The notes: generated by a model from the letters alone, not told the origin. A DNA stretch of 64,000 nt from Fimbriimonas ginsengisoli (GCA_016179045.1 JACOSL010000026.1:1-64000); one strand, 5' to 3'; positions 16,385-25,796 are shown, counted from the first letter of the stretch. Numbers and translations: made by a program.

Positions 16385-16450
16385 TCGAGCGATGGTCGAA
16401 CGGTGGTCGAACGATGGTCGAACGATGGTCGAACGGTGGTCGGACGATTG
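16385..16450. repeat. R1 11-bp array
   Basis: Six units of TCGAACGATGG type (variants TCGAGCGATGG, TCGAACGGTGG, TCGGACGATTG) begin 7 bp after the DUF2163 stop codon. There are no spacers between units. Confidence 0.9.
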
Positions 16451-16810
16451 CTGCTGAGTGTTAGGCGCCGACCTGCTCGTAAACGCCACGATCGTAGGCG
16501 CCAAGGGCATCGCGGTCCGCTTGCGAAGGCCGGAGGCCGGCCTCTGCAGGATTTCCGAAGGATGCCACGGATGGCGTCCCGGTAAGAAAACGGCGAGCGA
16601 GCCCCTGGAAGGGGCGAGCGACCCAGAGAAAAATAGATCACCCCTGCCTCACGGCGGGGGTCGTGCGGCGAAGCCGCGCGGGGGGTGGTCCTCCGCCGTA
16701 AGGCGGAGGTGTGGGATGCCCGCAGGCACGGCAGAGCCGCCTCACCCTCGCTCCCGAATGGAGGGGAGTGTCTTCGGGCACTACGGAACGCACCCCCCCG
16801 CGCCCTGAAC
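16451..16810. repeat. Intergenic hairpin block with forward R3 copy
   Basis: The R3 element at 16553-16632 has the stem GGATGCCA/TGGCGTCC (one G-U pair) and then GCCCCT/AGGGGC around GGA, with flanking CGGCGAGCGA and GCGAGCGA arms. Further G/C hairpins follow (about 16640-16720). No gene visible before 16811. Confidence 0.7.
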
Positions 16811-17320
16811 ATGCATCCCTCCGACGTTATCGCCATCGCCCGCTCGTTCCTCGGCACGCCGTTCGTGCTCGACGGGCGCGTGAAGGGACAGGGGATCGAC
16901 TGCGGCGGGCTGATCGTGGGCGTGTTCCGCGAGGCGGGGCTGGCGTGCCCAGACCCTCTCCCCCTAGATGGGGGAGAAAGCGTGAGCGGCCAGGCCGCCG
17001 TAGCTCCGGCGAAGGCGTTAGCGAACGCAAGAGAGGGTGAACGCCCGGGCGATCTCACCGACATCATGGCCCGCTTCGGGGGCGAGGCCTTCCGCCCGGT
17101 GGAGGACGAAATGAGAGAGGGCGACGTGCTCGAATTCGCCACTCGCTACCAACGCAACCACCTCGCTATCCTCACCCGACCGCCGCAAGGCGCGGAGCCG
17201 GGCTGGATTCTCCACGCCTGGGATTCGCCCAGCTTCCGGTGCGTGGTCGAGCACCCGATGAACGGCTGGTGGCTCAGCCGCCTCCACAGCGTTTGGCGGC
17301 ACCGCAATCTATCGAAATAA
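16811..17320 (+). CDS. NlpC/P60 peptidase, tail-associated (GTA gp14-like)
   Basis: The gene encodes 169 residues from ATG 16811. The catalytic cysteine lies in 'KGQGIDCGGLIVGVFREAGL' and the histidine in 'RYQRNHLAILTRP', matching NlpC/P60 cysteine peptidases that cut peptidoglycan during DNA entry. Residues of about 51-78 ('PLPLDGGESVSGQ...') are encoded by a chromosomal-type repeat that keeps the frame. They sit between the Cys helix and the 'DLTDIMARF' segment, in a loop that tolerates insertion. The place between DUF2163 and the tail tip is the GTA order. Confidence 0.8.
   Translation: MHPSDVIAIARSFLGTPFVLDGRVKGQGIDCGGLIVGVFREAGLACPDPLPLDGGESVSGQAAVAPAKALANAREGERPGDLTDIMARFGGEAFRPVEDEMREGDVLEFATRYQRNHLAILTRPPQGAEPGWILHAWDSPSFRCVVEHPMNGWWLSRLHSVWRHRNLSK
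16955..17045 (+). repeat. R4 repeat inside the NlpC/P60 gene
   Basis: CTCTCCCCCTAGATGGGGGAG is followed by GCCGTAGCTCCGGCGAAGGCG and GCGAACGCAAGAGAGGG. Related copies lie at about 9765-9840 and 36565-36625. Its length keeps the reading frame open. Confidence 0.6.
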
Positions 17321-17323
17321 CCT

Positions 17324-20158
17324 ATGGCAACACTCTTCGTAGGCGCGATTGGCGCGGCGGTCGGCTCCGCGTTCGGGCCGGGCGGCGCGTGGAAAGGCTT
17401 CCAGATCGGAACTGCGGTCGGTTCCATTATCGATGCCAACGAGAACCGCGCGGGCACAAGCGGCCTGCTCTCGGACCTGCGCGCCTCCGGCTCGCAGTAC
17501 GGCGCGGCAATCCCGAGGGTATGGGGCAAGGGCAAGGCGCCCGGCAACGTCATCTGGGTCAAGACGGACGTCGCCGGCAACACCTTGGTCGAGCACACCG
17601 TCAGCTCGGGCGGCAAGAAGGGGGGCACGAGCAGCGCCAGCTATACCGCCACCTTCGCGGTGGCATTCGCCGAGGGCTCGATCCTCTGCCCCGACGGCGG
17701 ATTCGTCACGCGCACGATCCTCCCCAAGCGGCTTTGGGCGGACGACAAAGTGGTCTATGACTGGACCGACAGCACCAACCAGAAGCTGACCCTCGCCTGG
17801 TATCCCGGCTCGGAAAGCCAAACTCAAGACGCAACCATGGTCGCCGCTCTCGGCGCGAGCGCCACGCCCGCGTACCGCGGCCTGGCCTATGCGGTCATCA
17901 ACGACATGCCGCTCGGCGACTTCGGCAACCGCATCCCCAACCTGGTGCTGGAATACGATACCGACGCGGTGACGGTCGGCTCGCTCATCGGCGATCTGTG
18001 CCGGATGGCGGGGCTCACCACCGGGGAATTGGACCTAGGCGCCGGTACGAGCGCGATCACCGGCTACGTGCTCGCCGGGCGCGGGCCGCTCGATGGGGCG
18101 GTGGAGGAGATTCTGCAAGCCAAAGGCGCGGACCTTGCCGAAATCGACGGGGTTCTGAGGCTCGTCGCGCGGGGCGGCGACGCAGTGCTCACGATCGCCG
18201 AAAGCGACCTCGGCTTCTTCACCCGGCAAGGCACGGAGACGCCCCAAGCGCCGAAGATCGAGCGCAGCTTGGTCGACGGGGCCGCCCTGCCCCAGGCGGT
18301 CACGGTCGAATACGTCGATCAAGACCGCAGCTTCGACCAGAGCAGCCAGACCTTCGAGCTGCACGAAGCCGCGACCAACCAGATTACCACCCTCCGCTCC
18401 GGGCTCGCCATGAGCGCCACCGAGGCCCTGCGCCTTGCCGCGACGCTCGCCCAGACCGCCTGGCTGGAGGCCGAGTCCCAGGAGCGGTTGACCCTTCCGC
18501 TCGGCTATCTCGTACTCGCCCCAGCTGATCCCATCTTGGTCTCGTGCGAGGGCGCGCTGCTAAGGCGGCGCATAGTACGCATGCGCCTATCCGGCGAGAG
18601 CCACATCGAGCTCGAGGTGGTGGCCGACGACCCCGCCGTGCTCACCCAAACCGCGGTCGCCGATACGGGCGCGGTGACGATCGCCACCAGCCCACCGCCC
18701 ACCGGCAAGGTCTCGCCCTCCACGTTCCGGCTGTATTCCGGCATCGAGCTGAGCGACGCCGACGCCACCAGCCCCGGCTTTTACGTTTGGGCGAATGGCG
18801 ATTCGGCCTGGCGCGGCGGCGACGTGTATCTCAGCCTGGATGGCACGACCTATCAACTCGTCGGGCACGTCGGGCGGCGCGGCACGTTTGGAACCGCCGA
18901 CGGGGCGCTCGCGAGCGCAAGCGGCCTCGACACCACCAATCAGCCCACGGTGACCCTCGCGATGGGCGGGCCGCTCGCCAACTGCGCCGAGAAGGAGCTT
19001 TACAACGGCGTCAACCGGGCCTACATGGGCGCGGAGCTGCTCGGATTCGAGCACGCCTCGCTCGTGAGCGGGGCCGATTGGCGTCTCAGCACGCTCCTAC
19101 GCGGGCAGCGCTCCTCGCCAACAAGCGGGCACTCGGCGGGCGAGATCTTCGCGCTTTGCGATGGCGCGCAGATTCGCATTCCCGTCGACCCGAGTTCGAT
19201 CGGAGAGGTCGTGGACGTCAAGGTGCTCTCGACTGGCGAGGCGCTTGTGGACGTCACCGCCCAATCCATCACGATCGCCGCGCCCCATAGCCCATATCAG
19301 ACCAACAACGCGCCCGTCGCCCCCACCAGCGTGGCGGCGGTCGCCACCGCCTACAACGCGTCCGGGGCGGAGAGTCTCACCTTCGAGGCCCGCTTCGCCG
19401 CCGCCCCGCAGGCGGTGCAGACCTACGATTGGGAGTCATCGACCGACGCGGGCGCGACCTGGTCGGGCATCACGAACACGGGCACGCGCTTCACCGCCCC
19501 CGCCTTTTCTTCCGGCTCGATGATGGCGCGGTGCCGAGCAGTCTCGGGGATGGGCGCGGTGTCCGGCTGGACGCAAAGCGCCAACCAAGCCTTCGTCGCG
19601 CCCCCGAACGCCACCGCCACCGCCCCCGATTCGGTGCTCGTCGCGATCTCGTACGTGAACGCCACCGAGGTGCTCACCTTCCGCGCGATCTACACCGCGA
19701 GCGTGCCCAGCCCCGGCCAGACCTATCAATCGCAGGTCTCCTACGATGGCGGCGCGACGTGGCTGGGACCGGACGGAACGTCGGGATCGACCTGGAACGG
19801 CGCGACGGTCGCCCAGACGATCACGAGCGGCACGATCCGGATGCGCTTCCGGGCGGTGGCCGAGGTGGGGGGCGCGGTTTCGGCTTGGGTGCAAAGCGCG
19901 GGGCAGACTTACGCCCCGCCCCCCATCGGGGTGATCAGCAATCTCGCCATCCGGGAGGCGCCTTCGGGGGCGATCGACGGTTCGAACAAGACCTTTGTGT
20001 TGCTTCACACTCCCGCCACTGCCACCGAGCGGCTTGCCCTGAACGGAGTGCTGCTGCAGCCCGGCGCGAGCAACGATTACACGATCAGCGCCGCGACGAT
20101 CACGATGGCCGCGGCCCCGGTCGCGGGCGACGACTTGCTCTGCGATTACTACTACTAG
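17324..20158 (+). CDS. Phage tail tip / host-specificity protein
   Basis: This 944-residue protein starts 3 bp after the peptidase gene. The N-terminal glycine-rich hydrophobic start ('FVGAIGAAVGSAFGPGGAW') and 'SQYGAAIPRVWGKGKAPGNV' are typical of GTA gp15 / tail tip attachment proteins. The middle is beta-rich. Residues of about 660-860 hold two tandem Ig/FN3-like repeats of about 95 residues, each with 'QTYDWESSTDAGATW'-type or 'QTYQSQVSYDGGATW' strands, likely glycan or surface binding. The last 75 residues resemble a fibre-docking domain. Confidence 0.75.
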   Translation: MATLFVGAIGAAVGSAFGPGGAWKGFQIGTAVGSIIDANENRAGTSGLLSDLRASGSQYGAAIPRVWGKGKAPGNVIWVKTDVAGNTLVEHTVSSGGKKGGTSSASYTATFAVAFAEGSILCPDGGFVTRTILPKRLWADDKVVYDWTDSTNQKLTLAWYPGSESQTQDATMVAALGASATPAYRGLAYAVINDMPLGDFGNRIPNLVLEYDTDAVTVGSLIGDLCRMAGLTTGELDLGAGTSAITGYVLAGRGPLDGAVEEILQAKGADLAEIDGVLRLVARGGDAVLTIAESDLGFFTRQGTETPQAPKIERSLVDGAALPQAVTVEYVDQDRSFDQSSQTFELHEAATNQITTLRSGLAMSATEALRLAATLAQTAWLEAESQERLTLPLGYLVLAPADPILVSCEGALLRRRIVRMRLSGESHIELEVVADDPAVLTQTAVADTGAVTIATSPPPTGKVSPSTFRLYSGIELSDADATSPGFYVWANGDSAWRGGDVYLSLDGTTYQLVGHVGRRGTFGTADGALASASGLDTTNQPTVTLAMGGPLANCAEKELYNGVNRAYMGAELLGFEHASLVSGADWRLSTLLRGQRSSPTSGHSAGEIFALCDGAQIRIPVDPSSIGEVVDVKVLSTGEALVDVTAQSITIAAPHSPYQTNNAPVAPTSVAAVATAYNASGAESLTFEARFAAAPQAVQTYDWESSTDAGATWSGITNTGTRFTAPAFSSGSMMARCRAVSGMGAVSGWTQSANQAFVAPPNATATAPDSVLVAISYVNATEVLTFRAIYTASVPSPGQTYQSQVSYDGGATWLGPDGTSGSTWNGATVAQTITSGTIRMRFRAVAEVGGAVSAWVQSAGQTYAPPPIGVISNLAIREAPSGAIDGSNKTFVLLHTPATATERLALNGVLLQPGASNDYTISAATITMAAAPVAGDDLLCDYYY

Positions 20159-20161
20159 CCC

Positions 20162-21961
20162 ATGCCCCAAACCACCCTCACCAGCAGCCAGCTTCGCGCC
20201 ACCGGGGTCGGGGCGGCGGCGTACCACCTGCCCGACATCACGATCAACGCGCAAGGCCAGGTGACGGCCGCTTCCGCCGGTGTCGTCGCGCTAGTCTCCG
20301 ATGTTTCAGGCACGCTGAGCCTCACGCACGGCGGAACGGGCGCGGATCTCCACGCCGCCGCCCAAGGCGCGGTGCCGTACATCGATGCAAGCGGCGCGAT
20401 GTCCACCCTCGCGGCGGGAACCGCCAACCAGCTCATGGTGACCGGCGGCGCGGGCGCCAACCCGGCCTGGGCGAACATCGCCTCGCTGCTCGCGGTTACG
20501 CGCGGCCTCACGCTCAGCGGCACCACGACCGCAACGCTTGGCATGCCGACGGGCACGACAAGCTACACGCTCCGCTACGACGGCACGAACTGGGCGGCGG
20601 ACGCGATGCTCCAGAACACGGGCGCGCTCGTGGCGGTGGGCAATCCGTCCGGCCCCAGTCTCCAGAACGGCGAATTCCAGGTGCTCGGCCTCCCCACCGC
20701 GTCGCGGGTGCTTGTGGCGACTTTCGAGGCCTCGGCTGCAACCGCGCCCACTTATGTCGCGGTTGGGTCCGCCGGCAGCTCGGTGCGCTTCGGCAAAGAG
20801 GGAAGCGCAAGCCAGTTCTATTCGGGGCTGACGGGCGGGGATTGCGGCATCGGCACTGACGCTACCGGCCACCGCCTGTATCTGGGAGAAGGCGGCGGCG
20901 GAGCGTCCCAAAACCTGTTTGCCAGCTTCGAAGCGGCCGGACTCGGCGTGGGCCTCGGCACGAATTCGCTGCTCGGGCGCATCCACGCCGCGCCGACAAG
21001 CGCCCAGGTTGGGGTGTACATTGGCTTGGCGGCGGCCCAGAGCGGGAATGCGCTCAACGTGGTCGGCTCGGATGGCACCATCCTTTTCAGCCTGAGCGCT
21101 TCGGGACAGCCCACGATGCAAGATGTCGGCGCGGCAAGCACGCTGAGCGTCGCCACCGACGGGAATAAGAACTGCCTCCTGACCCTGCGCGGCGCGACCA
21201 CGGGCGTCTCGCCTCAAGGCCGCGCTCAGATGTTCGTCGGTCCTTACATTTACCCAGGCAACGGCGACATCATGTTCGCCATCTCGGTCTCTAGCTGGCA
21301 GGGCTCGGGCGCCCGCGTGAATTGCGGCAACATCCAGTTCAACGCGGCGGAGGCGCAGGCCTCCGGCAAACTTGGCACCGACATCCTATTGCGAACCTGC
21401 TCGGTGGGCGCCTCGACGCTCACGACACGCCAGCAATTCACCGCCAACGGCAACGCGGTGCTCAACGGCACGGGCTCGGCCCTCGCCACCTCGGCCGTCG
21501 ACGGCTTCGCCCACATGCCCAACATGGCGGGCCTGCCGACGGGGGCGGCGAGCGCGTACACGGGGGCGTCGCCTCTGGTCTACGACACCGCCAACAAGGC
21601 GTGGTGGCTGTACGGGACCGATCCGGGCGGCACGAGCCGGTGGATGCCCACCCAGGGGCGTCGGCGCAAGACGAACACGGGCAATCTCACGATGGTGACC
21701 GCCGATCTTGCGTGCGAGATCACCGCATCCGGCTCGAACGTGACCGTGACGCTGCCTGCTGCGAATGCCGTCCCGCCCGGCCAGCTATATACGATCCTGC
21801 TGATCGGCGAGGATACGACGCGCACGATGACGGTGCAGCGCGCGGGGTCGGACACGATCAACAACAAGACGAGCGTCAGCACGAGCACGCTGTACAACGG
21901 CTTCCTGCTGTATTCGGACGGCACGAACAGTTGGCAATGCGCGAATTGGGTTGGGAGCTAG
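20162..21961 (+). CDS. Tail fibre protein
   Basis: This 599-residue protein starts 3 bp after the tail tip gene. The N-terminus has the fibre signature 'YHLPDITINAQGQVTAASAG' and then 'TLSLTHGGTGADL', as in trimeric tail fibres. The middle is low in charge and rich in Gly, Ala, Ser and Thr. The C-terminal 90 residues ('VTVTLPAANAVPPGQLYTIL') form a beta-rich end domain. No intramolecular chaperone is apparent. It would bind the host surface; the acyltransferase and FkbM genes next door could alter its receptor. Confidence 0.7.
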   Translation: MPQTTLTSSQLRATGVGAAAYHLPDITINAQGQVTAASAGVVALVSDVSGTLSLTHGGTGADLHAAAQGAVPYIDASGAMSTLAAGTANQLMVTGGAGANPAWANIASLLAVTRGLTLSGTTTATLGMPTGTTSYTLRYDGTNWAADAMLQNTGALVAVGNPSGPSLQNGEFQVLGLPTASRVLVATFEASAATAPTYVAVGSAGSSVRFGKEGSASQFYSGLTGGDCGIGTDATGHRLYLGEGGGGASQNLFASFEAAGLGVGLGTNSLLGRIHAAPTSAQVGVYIGLAAAQSGNALNVVGSDGTILFSLSASGQPTMQDVGAASTLSVATDGNKNCLLTLRGATTGVSPQGRAQMFVGPYIYPGNGDIMFAISVSSWQGSGARVNCGNIQFNAAEAQASGKLGTDILLRTCSVGASTLTTRQQFTANGNAVLNGTGSALATSAVDGFAHMPNMAGLPTGAASAYTGASPLVYDTANKAWWLYGTDPGGTSRWMPTQGRRRKTNTGNLTMVTADLACEITASGSNVTVTLPAANAVPPGQLYTILLIGEDTTRTMTVQRAGSDTINNKTSVSTSTLYNGFLLYSDGTNSWQCANWVGS

Positions 21962-22000
21962 CCGCAGCGCCTAGGATGCACCACGCAGCGTCGAGCAGCC

Positions 22001-22909
22001 TCACCCCGCCTCCGCGACCAATGGGTCATGCGGGCGGACGCCGCTCCGCCCAGCCCTGAGCGAGAGCGCCGGGGCCTCGATCAGATACCAGCTCAGGAGG
22101 CAGAGCACGCCGAGCACCGGGAGGTACAGAGCCCAGGGGAGCGAAGCCTCGCGCCAGGCGAGTACGAGCGGAAAGTGATATACGTATACGCCGTAGGACA
22201 AGTCCGGAATCTTCGGCACGGATGGGGTCCACGCCGTCAGCCACGCCACAAGCCCAGCGCCCATCAGCGCGCAACCTGGCGCGCGCAAATGGAACGTCAG
22301 CAGAAGGCCCAGCCAGAGGCTGACGAAGCCCGCGAGCGGGGGTATGCGCCCGCGGTAGATATACACCAAAGAGCCGGCAAAGAAAGACGCGATCACCGAG
22401 GTAACCCGAAATGCGGGCCCATCGGAGGTCGATGGCAGCGCCTGGTACAGCGTCACGAGAGTGAGCGAGAGGACAAGCGCGATCCAAATGGGCCAGCGGC
22501 GGCGGTAGAAACCGACAACCACCCCAACCGCCATAAACGCATAGGCGACCTCTTCGACGCTGAGCGACCAGAGAGGGGCATTCGCTTGGGCTTCCCTCCG
22601 GAAGCCGAAAGTTAGGTAGGCCTGGGTCGATTGCCATAACCCCACGCTTCCAAAAAGAGCACACATGAGCAACAGGCTCACGACGAAAGCCGGACCCACC
22701 CGCAGCAACCGTTTGACTGCGAACTCCCGCCAAGAAGCTGAACGCTCAAACGAAGCGAGCACAAAGTAGCCGCTAATCGCAAGAAAGGCGGGCACGGCCC
22801 AGTTCGGAGCGTAATCGGAGGGCCAAAGGTGAAGTTCGTTCCTAGTATGCGTGAGCATGACCGAGAGCGCAAGCCCGAGCCGAGCGTAGTCCACGAGCGG
22901 ATACCGCAC
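22001..22909 (-). CDS. Acyltransferase-3 (OafA-like) membrane protein
   Basis: Started at GTG 22909, this protein has 302 residues. The R-x10-H motif of acyltransferase-3 proteins is in 'ARLGLALSVMLTHTRNELH', and 'APLWSLSVEEVAYAFMAVG' is the second family motif. About ten hydrophobic helices follow. Such enzymes acetylate O-antigen or other cell-surface glycans. The GTG is chosen because TACACT (minus strand, 22917-22922) ends 7 bases before it. The protein is somewhat short for the family. It is convergent with the tail fibre gene. Confidence 0.75.
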   Translation of the reverse strand: MRYPLVDYARLGLALSVMLTHTRNELHLWPSDYAPNWAVPAFLAISGYFVLASFERSASWREFAVKRLLRVGPAFVVSLLLMCALFGSVGLWQSTQAYLTFGFRREAQANAPLWSLSVEEVAYAFMAVGVVVGFYRRRWPIWIALVLSLTLVTLYQALPSTSDGPAFRVTSVIASFFAGSLVYIYRGRIPPLAGFVSLWLGLLLTFHLRAPGCALMGAGLVAWLTAWTPSVPKIPDLSYGVYVYHFPLVLAWREASLPWALYLPVLGVLCLLSWYLIEAPALSLRAGRSGVRPHDPLVAEAG

Positions 22910-23011
22910 GACCTCTAGTGTAATGCAAGATGGGGCCTTCGTAAGCACGGGTCAAAACCCAGCGGTGGCGAGCCCGTCGTCTCCCGCTTCGACTAGGCCC
23001 AAGGCCCGCGC

Positions 23012-23017
23012 TATACT
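23012..23017 (+). promoter_or_regulatory. -10 box for the FkbM-like gene
   Basis: TATACT is preceded by a weak -35 (TTCGAC, 22988-22993) with an 18-base spacer and lies 11 bases before ATG 23029. Confidence 0.45.
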
Positions 23018-23028
23018 CTGGCCCGTTC

Positions 23029-24180
23029 ATGATAAAGGCCTACCTAAAGGGTCTGTTTGCTCCGTACATCAATGCCCTCGCTAAGAACGCGGTGGAGGTT
23101 CGCGCACGTGCCTTGGAGGGGGAGCTGCAACGGTTGCGGGAGGAAATGCAGCTGCTGAGAGCCGAGTCGTGGGGCGCCCATGCCGAAGCGATGACGCAAG
23201 CCCTTCAGGAAGTGCGTCGCATTGCGGTTTTCGGTAAGAACGTCGACCTGACGCGGCCTGCGGATTTCTTTTTGATGATGTACGACGACGATATTCCTTA
23301 CCGGGAATGCCCCAGCGATAGGCGGGGCCTTCAAAGGTCGATGAGACCAGACGAAGTGGTGTCCGAGGTTCTGCGCGTAAGAAATTCAGACGCTCGTTCC
23401 ATGCTCCACGAGTACGACGCCATTGCGGCAGCGGTCGCCTCCCTTTGTCGGCATGGGCCTACGAATCTCGTCTACGTAGGCGCGAACTACGGCCCCCACT
23501 TGCTGACGCTTGCCGATTTCATAGACAAACGAAAGTTGCCCTGTCGCGCCTTCGGCTTCGAGCCGGGCCTAGCCGCGAAGCTCTTGCCCGTCAACGTACG
23601 CATGAACCGGCTGGAACATATCGTAACGACCTATGAATATGCACTTTCGGATGTGGATTCTTTCGGCATTCTGAATCACAGGATCGGATTTTCCAGGGAC
23701 GATAAACTGCTCGACGACTTAGCGCGCGGCCGTGATCTGACTTCAGTCGTTGAACTGATGCGCTTCGATACCGTTGCGGCGAGGGATGCTATTGCCGGCC
23801 CAGCGGTAATCGTAATCGACACTCAGGGGTACGAGCCTTTGGTCATCACCGGCTGTTCGGAGTACATGCGCAAGTATCCGGTGGTGATTGTCACTGAATT
23901 CACACCGTCGGCGCTAACGGGCCCGATGGCACCAGCCGACTTCCTTGAATCGCTGTTCAGCATTGGGCGGGTGTTCGACGTTCCTCAGTTGACAGCGAAG
24001 GACGTCATCGCGATGGGCGAGGCCAACACCCCCAACGCGAACAAGCGGCTTGTAGACCGTGAGATCCTTCGCGAGCACGCCAGCGATTTCTGCGCACACG
24101 CTCAGGAGGGTCGAGGCTGGACCGATCTGCTCGTCGTTCCCGAATCCGTCGAGCCTTGGTTGGACTGGCTGCCCTCATGA
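23029..24180 (+). CDS. FkbM-family methyltransferase
   Basis: This 383-residue protein has a coiled-coil-like N-terminus (residues 15-60, 'AKNAVEVRARALEGELQRLR'). An FkbM SAM-binding domain follows: 'NLVYVGANYGPHLLTLADFI' (motif I variant), 'AFGFEPGLAAKLLPVNVRMN', and the late 'VIVIDTQGYEPLVITGCSEY' motif, which is the family's 'iDveG.e..vl.G'. Family members methylate sugars or other small polar groups. Next to two acyltransferases, a role in surface glycan modification is likely. Its AT content is visibly higher than that of the phage genes, which hints at transfer. Confidence 0.75.
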   Translation: MIKAYLKGLFAPYINALAKNAVEVRARALEGELQRLREEMQLLRAESWGAHAEAMTQALQEVRRIAVFGKNVDLTRPADFFLMMYDDDIPYRECPSDRRGLQRSMRPDEVVSEVLRVRNSDARSMLHEYDAIAAAVASLCRHGPTNLVYVGANYGPHLLTLADFIDKRKLPCRAFGFEPGLAAKLLPVNVRMNRLEHIVTTYEYALSDVDSFGILNHRIGFSRDDKLLDDLARGRDLTSVVELMRFDTVAARDAIAGPAVIVIDTQGYEPLVITGCSEYMRKYPVVIVTEFTPSALTGPMAPADFLESLFSIGRVFDVPQLTAKDVIAMGEANTPNANKRLVDREILREHASDFCAHAQEGRGWTDLLVVPESVEPWLDWLPS

Positions 24181-24208
24181 GGAGTCGGCGCATAATGTCC
24201 TTTCAGCA

Positions 24209-25465
24209 ATGGGTTTGAGCGATCGCGAGGGAACACAGCAGTTCGCCGACATCCAGGCGCTTCGCGGCGTCGCGATCCTCTTGGTGCTGGTTCAGCACGT
24301 CCAAATCACGGCCTGGTTGCTCGGCTTATCAAGGCTGAGCATCACTTTGCCCTTCTACATCGGCGTTGAACTTTTCTTCGTGATAAGCGGCTTCGTCATC
24401 GTGCACTCTCTCATCCGGCACGACTTCGACGTCCGAGGGTTCTTCATCAAGCGCGTCTTCCGACTCACGCCCGGCGTGCTGGTCGCGTTTGCAATCGCCT
24501 TTATCGTGCGCCTTGTGTTCACCTTGCAAGCCCTCCCGCCTGAGCTGGTGAGCCGGTACGAGCCGCCGCTGCACAAGTTTGCCCAAGAGGGGCTAAGCAT
24601 TGCTGGCGGATATTTCCTCCTGACCCTGAATCACCCGAACTACTACGCCGGAGGCATGTGGAGCCTGTCGGTCGAGGATCAGTTCTATGTCGCGACAGGC
24701 CTTGCTCTGGTGGTTCTTAATGCTGTTGCCAGGCGCCGAGAACGAGTCACCGGCGGTCTCACTGCCATTGCGGCCTTCGTCACCGTATCCTGTCTAGTCG
24801 TGCGACTGGTCTGCTTGGTCGAGCCGCATTGGTTGGGTTTCTTCCCCGCCACGTTGCGGTTTATCGCTGGATGGCGCTTCGACTGCCCCGCAGTGGGCGT
24901 GCTTCTTGGGATTGCATACGAGAAACGACGATGGCCATTTCACGTCGACCCCGGGCGCTTGCGCCCTTTGGATTCGGTTTGGTGGCTACTCGCAGCCTTG
25001 GTCGCGCTAGCAATGATGGGGCCGCCAAATGTCAGCGTGGATCGAGGAGGGCTCGTTCACGGGTTGGGCTACCCGCTGGCCACGCTTTGTTTCCTGTTTC
25101 TAGTTAGAAACGCGGCTTGTGGCCGCGCCTTCGCCAAGCGAGGAGCCTGGTGGTATCGCTTTCTCACTTACATGGGAGATCGAAGCTACACGTATTACCT
25201 GCTTGAGTTTCCCATCTTCGCCCTGGTGTTCCTAGCGACCTTCACCTTCGCCCGAGCCGCGGCCACGAACGGCGCCGTCTACGTCTGGGTGGAGCTCGTA
25301 ATCTCGGTGGCGGCGCTGGGGGCTGTGGCCCAAGCAGTTTACGCCCGTGTCGAGAGACCTCTCACCGCGCTGGGGAGACGACTCGCTCACGCTGGCTCAC
25401 GAGAACGAGGCTCGCCGGTATTGAAACCAGCGGACGAGGCGTTGGGGCTACGCACGAACACCTAG
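24209..25465 (+). CDS. Acyltransferase-3 (OafA-like) membrane protein
   Basis: This 418-residue protein has the R-x10-H motif in 'LRGVAILLVLVQHVQI', then 'FYIGVELFFVISGFVIVHSL' and 'MWSLSVEDQFYVATGLALV', all standard for acyltransferase-3. About ten membrane helices are visible. It probably acetylates an exported polysaccharide. The start at ATG 24209 gives the usual short cytoplasmic N-terminus before the first helix. CATAAT at 24191-24196 may be a -10 element. It shares strand and low spacing with the FkbM gene and may form an operon with it. Confidence 0.8.
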   Translation: MGLSDREGTQQFADIQALRGVAILLVLVQHVQITAWLLGLSRLSITLPFYIGVELFFVISGFVIVHSLIRHDFDVRGFFIKRVFRLTPGVLVAFAIAFIVRLVFTLQALPPELVSRYEPPLHKFAQEGLSIAGGYFLLTLNHPNYYAGGMWSLSVEDQFYVATGLALVVLNAVARRRERVTGGLTAIAAFVTVSCLVVRLVCLVEPHWLGFFPATLRFIAGWRFDCPAVGVLLGIAYEKRRWPFHVDPGRLRPLDSVWWLLAALVALAMMGPPNVSVDRGGLVHGLGYPLATLCFLFLVRNAACGRAFAKRGAWWYRFLTYMGDRSYTYYLLEFPIFALVFLATFTFARAAATNGAVYVWVELVISVAALGAVAQAVYARVERPLTALGRRLAHAGSRERGSPVLKPADEALGLRTNT

Positions 25466-25553
25466 CCACCTACTAGCGTGGCATCGTGTCTGCACCGCCA
25501 GTTTGGGCATGTTGCTGACCTTCCTCACCACGCCCCTAAGCGAGGAGATCGCG

Positions 25554-25796
25554 ATGACGTTTACCGTTGAATTCACCCCCGACGCCGCCTTCGACCAGGC
25601 GGTCGAGGCTTTCGCCAAGGCCTACGGCTACCAGGCGGCGCTGCTCGACGACGATGGCGCCTCTGTCCCCAACCCGGAAGGTGCGGGCGCTCACTTCGTT
25701 CGCCGAGTCCGCGAGTTCATCGTGGAGACGGTGCGCGCGGCCGGAACGCAAACCGTCACCCCCGCCGAGCCGAACCTGGAGATCCGCCCCATATGA
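25554..25796 (+). CDS. Small acidic protein of unknown function
   Basis: The gene encodes 80 residues from ATG 25554, with GAGGAG 6 bases upstream. The sequence begins 'MTFTVEFTPDAAFDQAVEAF', has a mixed alpha/beta look and no membrane span. It overlaps the next gene by 4 bp (ATGA), so the two are coupled. Tiny soluble coupled genes of this type are common in phage regions, and it may be the right border of the cluster. No family recognised. Confidence 0.5.
   Translation: MTFTVEFTPDAAFDQAVEAFAKAYGYQAALLDDDGASVPNPEGAGAHFVRRVREFIVETVRAAGTQTVTPAEPNLEIRPI

Noticed and set aside
16385-16450. CRISPR array
   Set aside because: Units are 11 bp with no spacers, and no cas gene is present.
16553-16632. 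Integron attC site
   Set aside because: The R3 hairpins lack attC core sites, no integrase is present, and copies lie in both orientations across the chromosome.
19429-20859. A 476-codon plus-strand frame overlapping the tail tip and fibre genes
   Set aside because: Arg/His-rich product with no domain, out of frame with two clear structural genes that have 3-bp spacing.
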